Source: Sipunculus nudus (lineage: Eukaryota > Annelida > Sipuncula > Golfingiida > Sipunculidae). From it: a stretch of 64,000 nucleotides of DNA. The notes below the pieces were generated by a model, which did no database searches, had not been told where the DNA came from, and saw only the letters and a program-made list of their open reading frames with translations. Positions 12,244 to 41,202 of the stretch are shown here, one piece after another; the first letter of the stretch is position 1; every line of letters starts with the position of its first letter. A program made the position numbers and the translations under genes. The stretch is taken from contig CM049312.1 of NCBI GenBank assembly GCA_026874595.1, positions 31,375,456 through 31,439,455 on the forward strand, read 5' to 3'.

Positions 12244-15200
12244 AGACAATCTCATTGAGGTTACGGGGGACTTGCGATCAAATCCAATGAAACATTAAAG
12301 CGCAGTACTAATGCGCTTGGCAGCAGTTTACAATGACAACATACAGGTCCATAACAATGCAATTAACTTTTACCGCTCATTTTATTGGTAACATGTGGAC
12401 ACATAAAATGCCCCATAAATCGGTATTCTCTCTTTTAGGTCACGTGATGGTTGGCAAATGTGATCCCACTGTCGCAGTGCAGGGACTTTTTCACACTTTG
12501 TTAAATACTTTTGGACATAAGGATTTACATTATGTCTGCTGCCGAGTATCCAGCAGTCTGTTCAGCCAAAGTTCAAAAGTGGAAACATATCATATGAGTT
12601 AAGTCAGATGAGCTGACATCGTCTTGGATACCTGACCATAACCCCAACTATATGTCTATTATGATGACCCGTATATGATTATATAGGTACATGTATTTAA
12701 TTTTCAGAACGTACAAGGTCCGTTCCTTTACCAGAAACGGCACTTACATGGCATCCTGTTTTCGCAAGTCATTACCTGAAGTTAACGATGCTTTAATTTC
12801 AGTAAAAGATCGAAGCTTACGCGGGTTTGTCAATATGATTTGATAAACTGATATAGCACTGGAATGTAACAACTGTACTTTCGCGTGCGCTTAATACTAA
12901 GGTTCTCTGGAGACCAATTAACTGCTCCCATACGTGACTCGTCAACATAATTTTGATTTCACCACTGAGATCACAGTCACTTTATATCCTAGTGTAAGCA
13001 TTAATGTAAGCGTTACAATAGATAAACAGATTTTAAATAGAGCATTCGTCAAAAAGTAAGCTTAAATAGATAAGACCTCATCCTATTAGTTAAATTTTCA
13101 CTGGACTATTTCGCACACATCATTGATTTTATGTAACTTAAGTGAAGCTAAATATGCATAATTGACATATCTTACGTAATCACATGTCATTTTGTCAGTC
13201 TCATCTTGAATAAACAATTGTTAATTGTCACTCAATGACACTTTAAACACAAGAAGTGAATGTTAAGTCCTTTTTACCAAATTTTAATCTTCAACATTTA
13301 TAAACAACATGTTTCGAGAGTAGGAATTTTGCAAAATGTAAAATGCTCATGGGTATTGTTTTTTCTTTTAAATTGGAAAATAGTAAAATGTCCCTATCCT
13401 AGTATATTATATCATTTTGCATTCCTCTCGAGACTATGTATTTTTTAAAATTAATTTGTGACTCTTTTTGACAACACAACAAATAAGCTAATTAACTGTC
13501 CAGTAGATTTTTTTTCACAAAGATAGGATGCGGTATAGAGGAAGTGAGTACAATGTCATAGTGGTTTCGCCATACCAACCAATATTACTGTTCCACTGAG
13601 AGGCCTGCATGGCGGTCAAAGGGATGCTGGAATCACTCAAATAATAACGGAAGAATTACTCTCAAGTGGGTCTGAATAATTAATTAAAACAATACTAGTC
13701 TTGCAAATACAGAGCTGTAAAAATAATCAGGTTCTTAAATGTTTTGCGGATCGACCTTTGTGGATGGGCTTATTGGCTTGAACATAAATTCTCTTGATGG
13801 CGAAGCTTAGGCTCATTAGTATATTGACTTTAGAATGAGCCGGCGGGCTCCCAGCAATCGTTCTGTTTGGCAAAACAATGGGTTTTACCTCTGCCATTAA
13901 GATAAAGAGCACCAACAATGGAGTCATTGAAATATCAATTTGCTTAATTTAATGGTCTCATCTTGTCCGTCTGAGAGATACAAGGGGACATGGTTTTAGG
14001 GACTAACACTGGAAGATTCTGGTCGTTCGGTTTTCCAAAGTTGATAAATGAGGTCATAAAAGAAACTAAACATTCTTCATTTTGTAAAAATCAAATGGGG
14101 ACTTTTTTGTGTATTTGTTACAATCAAACGGCTTCCAGACACGTCGTCTGCTCTATAAACCCTATTATATGCTTAAACATTCGTAAAGTTAAAAATTATG
14201 TCATTTAGCTAAAGGTATTGTGGTATCAATTAACCCCGGCGTTCCATTTCACCGCGTTGTTGAATGGGAGGCGGACTGTTGTGGAATCTTAAACAAGGGG
14301 GCGCTGTGGTAAGTTTGTTAAGGGATATGCAACAACCTTATCGCGACACCTATCGGTTAAAATACGCAAACAACTACGGGGAAGGGGATCTGTAGACCTG
14401 TTTTTTTTTTTCATTTATAGATTGGCTCAATGTGTCTTATACCCCCTATGCTAATTTGAACAGTTTTACACAATTTGATTTTTCCTGCTCTAATAAATTA
14501 TTGAAATTTGTATTTTGTATTTAATTAAATGTCCATGTGTTGACAAAATAATGCAAAAAGGAGCAAAGGCAGATATGTGACATGCAAGCGTTATAATTTT
14601 CACAATTATTTCAACGTATAACCCTTGTATATTAAAGGACATTTATATGTTATGCTAATTACTAGATGGAAAGTCTATAAACGAGAGTTAAGTTTTAAAA
14701 AAGACTTTCGTTCCCACACCGTGGGTTTAATTGTAGGATCCAATGTTCCTGAGGGTGAAGTTGTATATTGCGGATTTAGCGACACAATATACATACTGCG
14801 TTGATACGGAAGAGAAAATGTTTTGCTCAATTCAGACTTTAAATCGTTTGTATCGGAGGTTTTACTTCTATATGGTGCGTGTCAGGTTAGACTGGAACTC
14901 CACGTTATTAACGTGTAACGGGAGTAAAAATTAAGCGGGTTACCAGTCTAGTATCATGTGAGATGATCTCCTAACGATGTCTCGTCATGCCATCAGCCGA
15001 AGGTTAATCACAGCTAAAATGGCATGATTTTTCATCAGCTGGGCCGTATCCTCCCCAGCAACTCCGGACGACGCGTGACTCAACCACTCATTTGTTTTTG
15101 TTAGTTTTTCGTCACAGGCAAACTGGGCATACAGACAATAAACGAAATGAAAACGCGATCAGTCATCGCGGGCAATAAACCAGTTTTACGGCATCTGCTT

Positions 15201-17760
15201 CGGTCACTCGGTGCAGAAGGAGTGCCAACCCACGCCTACATTAACAAACTCCGTATGGTCATTCCCACATGAATTAAAATACCTGGCTATCAATCATATT
15301 AATTTATTAGAGTGCACAAGATTCGTCCGGGGGGTAAATAAATGCAATCTGGAAATAAAAGCATGAATAATCTTCTCCCAAGACTGTTTTTGTCATATAT
15401 TCTAACCCTTGCATTGGTATCCTGAAGTTAAGTATTAACATCATTAGATGTTGCATGGATATTGGACAAGCAGGCAGTCACATTGCGTTCGTAGCGGACA
15501 CATTAAGTACTGGGTGTGTTGTAAATTTGATATACATTCCCTGTATGCACAATTATTATTCATACGGTCTTTCCTTAGAGCATGGGGGTCTTGCATGATT
15601 CAATTGTATGTGATTCCATGATTTTGTTACAAAACATAATTCGTCAAAATTTGACTTGAAACTCTCCTTGAAATAATAATCTAAATAAAAGTGTTTTTAA
15701 TTGTATTATTAGAAGATTATTTATTATAATGGGTGACCGTTTATAAATAACGATAATGAATAAAAAAACATTAATAAAAAAATTATACCACTATTGCTGA
15801 TCCAGAGTGACCAAAGTTTCTGTCTGTGATGACAATTATATAATTGAATAGATATATTGATGTAAAAGATAGCTGTAATAGAATTAGGAAAGAGAGGTGG
15901 GCGTAGTGCTGTGGTTAAGGAATTTGACCACGGAATGTCCCCGGGTCGAATACCAGTAAAGCCTAAATGGTAAAATTAATGAAATATCCATGAAACCGAT
16001 CACAGAACAGGTTACAGATTTTGGCATATTCCTGTACCCGGGAATATATAATATGTACCTGAGAAGCGCATAGCGTAGGTAAAACAGGTCATTCTCATTG
16101 TATGGCTATCTTCGCCCTTTTATTTTCTCAGAAGAATACTACTAACCGACCATGGACATATTCACTAAACAATGATAATAGTTGACTAAAGTTGATTATT
16201 GTAAACCCCTAGTAAACTCTCAGGAAACCTTGCAATGCAAACTTTAAAAAGACGACAAAGGGGGTCTCTTCTGGCTGTAACATAATCCCGCTTACCTCAT
16301 TATTCCTGCGGCACAGAATCACTGTTAGTAAACAATCTCAAGATTCGTAATAGTCCTAAGTTTTTTTTTTCATTTTAGGGATTGAATTTCAAAGCTGTCA
16401 GCCTAGTATGCTTAGAATCATTACTGGTCACACAAATGTACATAACTCTTCAATTGGGGCACCGTAGACACTGTTACCAATCAAAGAGTACGCATTCTGT
16501 GACACAGAAACAGACAAAAAAGGACTTCTTCCGGAGCAGTGAGTGGTTCAGAGCGCTTACAGCACCACCTGCTTCGGGTAGTAGTCAGATAAACCAGTTC
16601 GTCATGGCACACCGTACGTTTTTAAAAAGAACTTTTGCATCTATCGGGGCGGTGTCCCTGTAATATCATCACTTAATGTGATTGCGCTGCAGACCTTAAT
16701 TAAATTCTGGCTTTTATAGTCTTATTTCTTCTAGGATGATCTAATAGACTCCAAAATAATGCTTGTAGAAGGAAATACTTCCCGGTCAAGCCCAGTGCCC
16801 AGGCGGGTATTAAAGGAACAACACATTTTTGCTTCAATGTCAATTTTAAAACAACTCGACTAGAGAATAAATTACACATATACAAGTTTGGGAAGCCTTG
16901 GGAAACGAAACGGGGCAAGTTTCTGCTAACATTTTTGACTTCCCGGCTTGTGTTATGACTTTAAAGGGTTATTTACGGTACCTTTCGGGCTGTACAGACC
17001 ATACTTGTGTAAATTAACTATAGACGTACGAGCTTAACGTTCCCTTTGAAGGCCCCTCCGCGTAATCTGTAAAATGTATAATAGTCCCGAGGCAACGTGA
17101 AGGACCAGACGACTAGGACTGAAATTAAACCCGGTAACCTGCTGTTTTTCATGATGGGGGTACTACAGTATTCCTGTATTTGCGATAAAAACTCAACGCA
17201 GTCTCAGCTTTTGTCGCTCTTCGTTAGAATTATAGCCTCTGTGATAGCGATGTCTTTCGATTTATTGATTGTGAATAAAATATCTTCTAGTATAATGAAC
17301 ACCCAGATACCGGTCGGCGTGCCTCGAGACCACCACCTTTCTTGTTTATTGTTTTGCACTATTACTGGCGGAGATAGTTAATCCTTAAATATACTTAATG
17401 GTGACATTTGTATATATGCCTTATAATAAACCCACTGCTTGCAATGCTCATTTTTATATGGCGCCACTCAAACCTATTGGTTTGTTTAAAAATATGCTGT
17501 GACTTTCAGCTTATAATGCTTTCATAATCGTAATATTTATTATTGTTATTCCGCAGAACGAACCTATTTCATGAGTATGCGCATTATACGTAATGGGTGT
17601 TAACAGAATGCGGACCCGCTTTTGTCGAGTTAAACAGGATATTCGACGCAAAAGACTAGGTCGAATGCTTACATCTGAAATTAAAGATATAGCAAACCAT
17701 GATCAGGGCGGAAAGATGAAATGAAGTTCCGTTGGTGAGGCGGGTGCGGGGTACAATCAT
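12244..17760. other. No supported gene
   Basis: AT-rich sequence with only short frames; one SINE-like fragment at 15.9 kb. Confidence 0.6.
15893..16100 (+). mobile_element. Probable tRNA-like SINE fragment
   Basis: gtgggcgtagtgctgtggtt resembles an A box and, 36 bases on, cgggtcgaataccag resembles a B box. The acceptor and T stems are imperfect, so it is not taken as a tRNA gene. The downstream body is not shared with the other SINEs here. Confidence 0.5.
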
Positions 17761-19815
17761 TTTTAGCTCAGCTGACGGAAAGTCATCTGAGCTATAGTGA
17801 TCACTCTTTGTCCGTCGTCCGTCCGTCTGTCCGTCCGTTAACCAGGAACAAATCGTAATCTAGAACCTTGTAACTTTGGATTCTGAGAGGTCCATAAAAA
17901 ATCTCCTTGGAAACCAGAAATTAGATCTTTGTTACCAATATCCTTTGAGCTATGGGGCCCCAAAGTACCCCCCAGAAAAGTAAAACATTTCATACAAAAA
18001 CTTCAATATCTCAATAACTACATTACTGATGGTCATGATTTTTGGCATACATATTGATCATGAGCTGTTCCATCACTTTCTGCAGACTGGGTGCGCCACC
18101 TCTATTTTTTTTTTTTTTTTTAATTTTTACGAATTTTTTTCCCTTTTTTTTTTTTGAGACCTTTAAAGATGTGGTTATCTGTCAACAGGGTACAAATCGC
18201 AACAACTGGACCTAGAATCTTCATTCTTGTCATGCAAGGAGGCCCATGAAAAGTGCTTGTGGAAACTTGAAATTAGGTCTCTGTTACCCATATCCTTCAA
18301 GCTATAGGACTCGGAAGTATCCCTCAGAATAATGGACAATTTGATACAAAAGCTGAAGTATCTGAACAACTAATGCAGAGATAACCATGATTCTTTGCAT
18401 GGATATTGACCATTAAGTGTTTTTATTAGTTTCTGCAGACTGGTGGAGCCACCTGTATTTTTGTATCCGCCAAAACGAAGTTTTGCGGATACTATGTTTT
18501 TGACCGGGTTCCTCCGCCGCCGCCGCGTTCGTTTCCAGAGAGCTCCTCTGAGACTAATGGACCGATTTTTCCGAAACTTACACCAATTATCGGGTCACAT
18601 GTGAACTGGTGCCTAACCAATATGCGTTGACCTCTGACCTTTCCTCTCTATCCATTTGTGGGTCTGTTTCCACACATAAACCCTCATATCTCGGGAACCG
18701 TTTGACCGATCAGGAAATAAAATTTATACAAATGTAGCCCTTCGATTGCTTTATAACATACACAAAAAATGGTGGCGCCACCTGTAACTATGGATGCACA
18801 GTGTCCATCTGTTCATCTGCCTAGGGTTAAAATCACTCATATCTCTGCAGTGAATTGACTAATTCACCTGAAATTCGTCATGCGTATACATCCTGGATAG
18901 CTTTCTTGATTTTATGACAGGGGGCGCCACCTACATTCACGTTCACGCTGATTACATCCAAGCTCATATCTCTGGAACCGTTTGACCGATTGGGCCAAAA
19001 TTTTGCATGTTTATAGATCTCACAAAGTTCTTTATCATACGCAAAACTGGTGGCGCCACCTGCAACTATTTTTGCACAGCATCTGTCTGTTTGTCTGCCG
19101 TGGGATAATGTCACTCATATCTCGGCAGTAGTTTGACATATCTGCCTAAAATTTTGCAGTTTTATACATCCTGAATAGCTTTCTTGATTTTATGACAGGT
19201 GGCGCCACCTACATTCTAGTTAACACTGCCCACATCCAAGCTCATATCTCAGGAACCATTTGACCGACTGGGCCAAAATTGCGCATGTGTTTAGATCTCA
19301 CATAGGTCTTTATCATACACAAAAGTGGAGGGGTCACCTGCAAAGATTTTTGCTCAGCGTCCATCTGTTTGTCTGCCACGGGCTAAAATCACTCATATAC
19401 ATGTAGTGGTTTGACTTTTCTGCCTAAAATTTTGCATATGTATACAACTTGGATAGCTTTCTGGATTTGTGGTAGGTGGCACAACCTACATACACATTTA
19501 GGCTGCAGACATCCATGCTAATATGCAACATACCTCACTCTATTTCCCATTGCGACTCAATCCATGCCTCACTTCACCCGTTCCACTCTGATTTTGGCGG
19601 ATACACCTAGTCACTTGTCGGTCACCCGTATTCTAGTTTTTAAAGTTTACACATTTTTTCTCTATTTTTGAGATATATAAATACAGACTTAATCTTGGCC
19701 TGTTGGTTAATCTGTTTGATGCTTCAGTTGAATGGGTATATACTACCATTCTGATGATAAAATTTCCTTTATGCGAATCTCTTCCCAGTCAGCTGAGCGT
19801 CATGACCCATGGGTC
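17761..19815. mobile_element. Interspersed element with inverted ends, containing a second nested element
   Basis: The left end TTTTAGCTCAGCTGACGG and the right end near 19,788 (gtcagctgagcgtcatgacc) are inverted copies of each other over about 12 bases. Internally there is a gtccgtc-rich stretch at 17,808-17,840 and two units of about 353 bp (for example tttctgcagactgg at 18,077 and 18,430). It resembles the abundant non-autonomous repeats of bivalve genomes that begin with an AGCT(C)A..TGAG palindrome and a GTCCGTC tract. No transposase frame is visible. Confidence 0.65.
18472..19604. mobile_element. Nested repeat element bounded by GTATCCGCC / GGCGGATAC
   Basis: The left end is itself a hairpin (gtatccgccaaaa ... 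ttttgcggatac) and the right end (attttggcggatac) is its inverted copy, so the element has palindromic termini. Its body is a degenerate tandem array of about 280 bp, marked by ctcatatctc(t/g)ggaaccgttt at roughly 18,681, 18,961 and 19,239, and by repeated ggcgccacct motifs. It sits inside the larger element at 17.8-19.8 kb, so it inserted later. Confidence 0.65.
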
Positions 19816-22664
19816 AATTGTTTTTATATTTTAGGGTAAAAAAGCATAATCTTGGATAGATTAATACGGTGCGAGAGACAAATCTGGCGATCCTTTAAGC
19901 ATATTCTGTGCTGTTTCCCGTGATTTTATCAGTTAAGTTTGGGCGCGTGACCGCTGTGTTCCCCCCCCCCCCTTCACGTTAATCCGTCTTGATGATTTTT
20001 CCTGTCAGTATATATCAAACCCCAGTACTTTGTCACGCTAACAATCACAGCCGGGTGTAGCTTTTTGAGATCAACCCCGTTTCAGGTTATATGGTAACCA
20101 CGCGTCATTGATCGTTGTAGTATCAAAGAAATAACTATTGTACAGAACTATGTTTTTTTTTTATTCTTGTATCTTTAACGGATGCTAGAATTTTTCATAA
20201 TCGCAGCTTTGAATATAGGATGTTCCATCACTGCACAGCTAGAGACTCATGGTTCCTTATTGCATTTCTCACCCCATTATATAAGATGAAAGATTACCTT
20301 ATAATAGCAACTGCTTCAGGTTTTAAGTATTCATTACTTCATATTATCTTCCCACGTAACTGCGCAAAATATAACACATGTATAACCTTAAGATATTTCA
20401 TAAAAGCAAGATATATTACTTTACCTGGGACACTTGTTTTGTATCACTTTTTGTCATTTTTCCACGCAATAGTAAAATATGTTATAGAATAAGTGTGGTT
20501 ATATTACATTAGTCACATCTTTATATATTAAAAACATGTATTTTTTATATTATTATATATCTTATGTAACATTTTATAATAATAATTACATCTATACCTT
20601 ACAAAACGAGGTTGATCCATGTGTTTTATATCATTAGAATATAAATATTCAACGTTCCAATGTAAAACTGACAATATTCTATGAATTATTAGAGAAAGAG
20701 GATAATGCGGATAAAGTATTCTTAACACTTATAAAACACTTCATCTTGTCGCTTAGGATCGATTCGCCAGCCCACACAGATAAATAAAATATGCATTCAG
20801 TCTTCAGATAATACTTAATGTTCAGCGTCTTCCGGAAGCTAAATGAAAGTAGTTTTCCTGTACCGGAAGAGATAGGAACTATTATCTGCAGCTAATGTAC
20901 ATCGGGCAATGTGTGTTTTGTGTGCTTGTACATTTTGTGCTAGTTCCGAGCAGCGACCGACTTGTTTCCCTGCAGATAAACAACACGTCATTAATCTTTA
21001 ACGAACTGCCTTCAGCTTTATCCAAGAATCGCGTGGTGGAAACGATCCCTTATGTGGAAAGTTGCTACCTTCGGGGACAAGCAAGTGACGTTACTACCCT
21101 GATTAGTTGCCATCAGATATGAAAAGAGCACAGTGTATTTCATTTAATGACTGGTCCCCCTGTCGTCTGCTTTTAAAACACCCAGGCGTTCCTTGGATGT
21201 AACCATAAAGCGAGAACACAAGCCTGGATGAGAAATATTTACTGGTCTGTACATGTGTACACCTCGCTGTCGGTTACTTTATTGACAGCAGTTGTTCACT
21301 TAATTGAACAGGTGGATTGGGTATGCTTCATCAGCATAAAAAATAAACCGCCCGGCTTTCTGGATCTATCATTAGACATGCGAACAAGATTGGCCTGTTG
21401 GGAAATGATTACTGGGTATAATCTCACCAACTCGTTTTCTTAATGAAAAAGAATTAAATTTATTGTCCCTAGGCAACGATTTGGGGATCGCCTTTGGAAC
21501 ATTTGCCCTAGATAAGTTTGCTTGATTTTTTTTCGCAGCGCACGCCATATTTGAGACGCTTTACGGCACATTGGAGACGGTTTACGGCCCTTTGCGTACG
21601 TAATGACCCCATCGGTATGATGCCGCTTTCATGTTTTTAATTAGTTAGGGCCTTAACCTTTGAGGATTTGATTACAGTCGATGCAAACAACAGAGAAGTG
21701 TTCAAAGAACCACAAAAGAACAAATGACCATTAGGGCTGGCTATAGTGAACAAAGATGGTCAGTTTTCCAATATTTTCCTTTTAATAAAAATTTTATTAT
21801 ATTTTGACGGATATATAATTCTTTCTGAGAAAATCAGATATATTAGTGAAGCAGTTATTGGAAGCTCAGAGAAATAAAGTCGCGTGTTGTTCTTTGATTT
21901 AGACGATATTTATAATTATAATTCTTGCCAATAGCCAGCTGCAGAAGTTGTAACTGCCAAGTTTACGTTCTTTCGTTCATTAACAGTGCAGATGATATTA
22001 TCAAATGAAACTAGGATCTATAATATAAACACTTTAATTAGGTATATATCCCGTATTATTTAACTTTCATAGGACATGATATCTTATAATCTGCACTTGA
22101 AACACCGTACACACACACCGTAAACAACTTAAATGTGCGTGATAGTTGCAAATGAACCTGGAAAATACAATATGCCTGAATCAATTTGAGCGTTGGTCAT
22201 TAACAAAGTAGAATTAAATGGAACAGTAAAAAGTTTTAAAAAGTTGCCGTTTATCTGAAATAGTATTGTCTCTTTATGGCCTTTGTTGGAAAAATAGGAT
22301 AGATGTTATATTAGTAATTTGTAAATTTGTCTACATGCTCCCTAGAACAAGAAAATGAAGGAAATCGCATTTCTCGAGTTAAGTAATGTCAGATATCTTA
22401 GGAGATCCAAATTCTTACTGGCTGGTAATTACGCGTGCCACTAAATATGAAAAACGTGTCGTGATGCCATACCTCGATAAACGTAAATGAGCCCGGTAAT
22501 TATTTCCTAGTCCATAATACCGATGAAGCTGAATAAGTTATATAATTTGCCCCTAGATGGCAGTACCTGTCCAGGGTTTTGCCATATGGCGACACTGAAA
22601 GCTTACCGACTGGGGCAGAGTAGGTGAATCTGTATGTAAGTTGTTTCATTTTATTTGTTTTCAG
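19816..22664. other. No supported gene
   Basis: AT-rich sequence upstream of the first confident exon of the ShKT gene; probably intron if the candidate exon at 12,103 is real. A frame at 20,895-21,122 starts with a hydrophobic stretch but has no matching splice partner. Confidence 0.55.
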
Positions 22665-37163
<14,499 letters not shown>

Positions 37164-38304
37164 CCAATGTACGAAACTGGCGCCTTTAAGCGCCGTTTGC
37201 AATATATGTGTCAACTGCTGTACGCGAGTATAACAAACATTGGTTCAGTTTACACAATGGTTTAGTTTTATTTAAACCTGCCACCTGAATTTAAAGATTG
37301 ATAACAAATAATACGAAGAGTAGTAGTTAGGTTATACAGGTGCTTTTATTTGTATTTATTTATTTTATCGGATGATTACTACATAATAGATACAGGACCA
37401 TGAATTTGGTCCAGGAGAGACTTGATTTACTGGAGTGACGTCAATACCAAGGATTTCAGATTTAAATTTTCAATGTGTCAGTTATATATTTCGGGCGCGA
37501 AAGGCACAGGGACGGAAACATAACGATAAATAAATATATAACACGTGGACAAGCTCTTTTTAGAAGACAAGTAGACGCATATTCAAGAAGACATAAACTT
37601 TTGTGGGGCGAGAAAAAAAAAAGGTGGAACTTTTCAGATTTACTTTATTCTCCTTCCTGGCTTGTTAAAGCCATAAAAATTTACATAAATTAACATTTGT
37701 TTAACTCTAATATTAGGAAGAGGAGTAATTACATTGTCTGTTATTGGCCATGGAGGTGTGCAGATCATTTGGTAACACAAAGTGTAACTGTAAACAGTAA
37801 CTGTAAAACTGTAAGTGTAAAACGTGACGGAGTTGGAGAGCAGAGCACACATTTGTAATGAATCAGTTACATCAGTATTCAGATTTGATATGTTAGATCT
37901 TTAATTTACATTTAGTCATATATATCCTTTGTATACTTTCTTGATTATGAGGGAAAGGTATGAAAATCCGTCATCCATACGCCATGTTTATGCGGTCTGT
38001 GAGCTAATTAAGCACACAGATCTGTATATTAAACCTAACTTTGTGGTGCTATATATTACATACTTTGTTAGCGGCTTCTTTTTTAGCGATTATGGTGATA
38101 TACAGTTTTATGTAAATACAAAAACTTTCCCATAATGTGTCTGATCAATAATAGGAAATACAGAAATTCGTTACTTAATATCATTAACGGTTCATCATCA
38201 TCCGAATTTTTAGCATTATTTCATCGTCTGTACTGTATCCTAACATTATGAAGCGGATACTGACAGAAGTAAGCTTACGATATCTCTCTATGTAAACATA
38301 TGTA

Positions 38305-38306
<2 letters not shown>

Positions 38307-38343
<37 letters not shown>
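38307..38343. repeat. (TA)n microsatellite
   Basis: 37 bp in a gene-poor stretch. Confidence 0.95.
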
Positions 38344-38345
<2 letters not shown>

Positions 38346-39076
38346 TGTTTGAAAGGTTTTTGCGTATAGATAGCATTACTCAAAAGTGTTCTACGTTACC
38401 AGTAACCCAATAACATCCTGACGTTAAATAAGCATGTAGCCTTGACATTAAACATTGTCCATATAAGAATGTAACCTAAATATTAGTGAATATGTCGCGG
38501 GACAATTTAGTGAATCAAGTAATAGACCTTCCCTGCCTCACTAGCGCCATATGATGACGAAGCCTGAGGATAAGCGCTAGGATCCACAATGTTTGCAGCA
38601 AAGATAATTTGTTTATATATCTCTAATGCCTACAATCTAAATCATACCTAATCTCTAACAGAGAGGTTCCCGTCGGAGCCTCTGGTTTATTTTTCATTTG
38701 CTAAAACCCATAAAGTTGGTTCTTTACACCTGAATACAAAAGACAGACATAACACACAGTGCGCATGCTCACGGAACCTGTAACCTCTTTTCGGTCCAGT
38801 TTAATGGTTGTCGTTACAGTGATTTAAAGAAGTGGATTGTGGGCTTAATTCTGAACAAGATATCACCCACCAGGGGAGATTCCCAGAGAGGAGTTAGACA
38901 CTTAATGTCCGCACTTGCATGACCAAGCGGGGAAAAGTTGATATTCCGTAGGAATTGTCCTTAGTCTGTTTCGTTACAACAAAAACAATATATTTAATGT
39001 CGCAAACAATCAAATGTAGGAGCTGAAATTCACAGGATAAATTCACATATTTGTACTAGTTTTCCTAAAGATTCCC

Positions 39077-39102
39077 GGGGGGGGGGGGGGGGGCGGGGGG
39101 GG
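39077..39102. repeat. Poly(G) run
   Basis: A 26-base run of G with one C. Similar long G or C runs occur at 58,610-58,624, 58,686-58,702, 61,486-61,497, 62,239-62,251 and 63,462-63,486. Confidence 0.95.
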
Positions 39103-39289
39103 CATCGACCGTAGCCCTGTGGTTTCCTGCACTGCAATATGAGTGATTATATAAGTTCCTGTCCGGCACTTAAAATTGAATCATTTACGGTAGCCACCCT
39201 AAGCGCTTAATGGTGAATTCTAATATTGTCCAATATGAATTCTCATGAATCATCCATCTGTTTAGCCTGGTGTCAGTATATTTACAAAT

Positions 39290-39440
39290 TGTCCGGGGGG
39301 CGGATCCATGATTTAGAAAAAAGAGGGGGTCCAACCTAGGAGGACTAATAAAACCTAAAAGGTCCCCAGGTCCGGAAAAGGGGGGGGGGGCGTGATGGTC
39401 CAGACCCCAAAATTTTGTCTGAAACTCTTAAAAAGGTTGC
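39290..39440. repeat. Short GC-rich interspersed repeat, copy B
   Basis: Begins ggggggcggatccatgattt and includes gagggggtccaacc, ggaaaaggggggggg and ccaaaattttgtctgaaact. It is inverted relative to copies A and C by the order of the ggatcc and attttgt(c/a) words. Confidence 0.65.
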
Positions 39441-39889
39441 TTCCGTTGAAGCATCCGCTTAACTCTTAAGTCTGATTTTAATTGACAGGGCTGAATGTCT
39501 CGTGTTCAATCATATGAATAGTCACGTGGCAAATCATCTGTAATCATTGTGAGTCGACTTGGTCAAATTTATTGGAAATGTTTCATAATTATGATTGATG
39601 GATGACGGGTAATGGCATAAATACCAATAAAACGGGCAGTGAAGTTAGCGTTTAAGTATATCCATATAGAATCTTAAAATGCATACTTTTAGTCTACAGC
39701 AGGGGCGGATATTGCAAATGCAGCACAATATTTGAAAACTTAAAAGCAAAAGTTCTAGTTTGCTTTTTCTATGATTGTGGAAGTAAGGCTTTTAACCCCG
39801 CGCACATTTAAATCATTTGATTTGGGCATGGTTCAATATATCGTTATTCCAGTCTAAACTTTTCTAATACACGCTTCCTTTCCACTTAC

Positions 39890-40095
39890 CTCGCGGTCAT
39901 TAAATTACCATCGTGTCGCATACCGGCGCCTTTAACGAACCCTGACAGGATTATCTCTCCCATTTTCTCGAAAATGCTCTCGGGGCTGCAATTTTTGCGT
40001 ACAAAATGAAACCTTGAATTCACAGATCGCATGTAAAGTATAGTTTTGCCGCTTATTCTTCTAATATTACAGCTCTCTTGTTTCCCGCTGCGGCC
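39890..40095 (-). CDS. Candidate 5' exon on the minus strand
   Basis: A strong donor, GCGAG|GTAAGTGG, ends a 100-codon open stretch. Within it ATG (39,963) gives MGEIILSGFVKGAGMRHDGN and on to the donor. An upstream ATG near 40,095 in a good context (cagcATGGCC) reads MAAAGNKRAVILEE and stops, as a short upstream ORF might. Base composition is CpG-richer than its neighbours. No downstream exon was identified, so this is only a candidate first exon or non-coding transcript. Confidence 0.2.
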
Positions 40096-41202
40096 ATGCT
40101 GGAAACGTTTAGCTATTCGAAGCAGTTGATGAATTCTTCGTACTACTATAGTATTTCTTACAGGGAGTGTATATGTAACGGAATTCAATGTAGAAATACA
40201 AATCTTTTAATACAGGGTAGGAGTTACTTTACATTTGTGAAAGCATGGATGATTTTGCGCAAAAAAATGACGTGATAAGAATTATCATATGTGATATAAA
40301 CTGTATTAGTATAATTAATGTATTCTCTCATTATTAATCATGTCTAAACAGCATTTTGTGAATATTACATATTCATGAGGTTGTAATCATATTCATAGTC
40401 TGAACAATTGTACAGGTGACCTTGATGTATTTGATTTCATAGTATTCTGGATATTTTCGTCCCTTTTACTTGTATAAAAATTTGCCTTAGCTTGATTTTC
40501 GGCTCCCCGGTCACATGGCCGGAAGCTAAGCGTTGAATTTCAAATAAAATATTTCTTATTTACGAGTATTGTGTTAAATTTTTGTAAAAGATTGTTCATT
40601 CACTGAGTTCTAAACAAGGGTGTTCTGTATGTGCGCTGGTGGAAGGGTGCCCAGAACATCGAGTGTTCGTACTTGCTAATGCCCTCCCCCGACTCCCCAA
40701 CCCTAAACTTCTCAGGCCCTTGCACTGGGCGGTCTGTGGCTGTGCTAGGCGTCTCAGGGCTGCTACTGCGCTGGACTTGCAGTGGCATCTACTGTTCTCA
40801 AGATATCAGTTAACTCTATCTTTAACATATGTCTCCTTATTTTTTATCACAATTAACACAAACCCCCTTATCCATCTATTTTAACTTTGACTAAGGCTAT
40901 AGCAGGGCCCATCAGGGCAGCTCGGCACAATCTTTCTCTTCATCTGTTATACACAAATGAAAACAACTTTATCGTGTTACATTACACATGTGCGGCTTTG
41001 CAAATTTTCACCACCAAATGGAAATGCAAAATAAAAGATAATTCTTAATCACATCAATTTTACAACGTTTGATTCCTCCGTTTAATGTAATCCTTTAATT
41101 GTGTGCACTTACCAGATAACCGTGCCAGCATTAGAAATATTGGAAATTAATGTATGTAATACTTGTTTTTAGTTTCTCTAGTCTTTGCCTTTATACGTTA
41201 AG

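Noticed and set aside
40600-40884. GC-rich block with open frames on both strands
   Set aside because: Frames are under 85 codons, have no known motif and no splice context; probably an old repeat.
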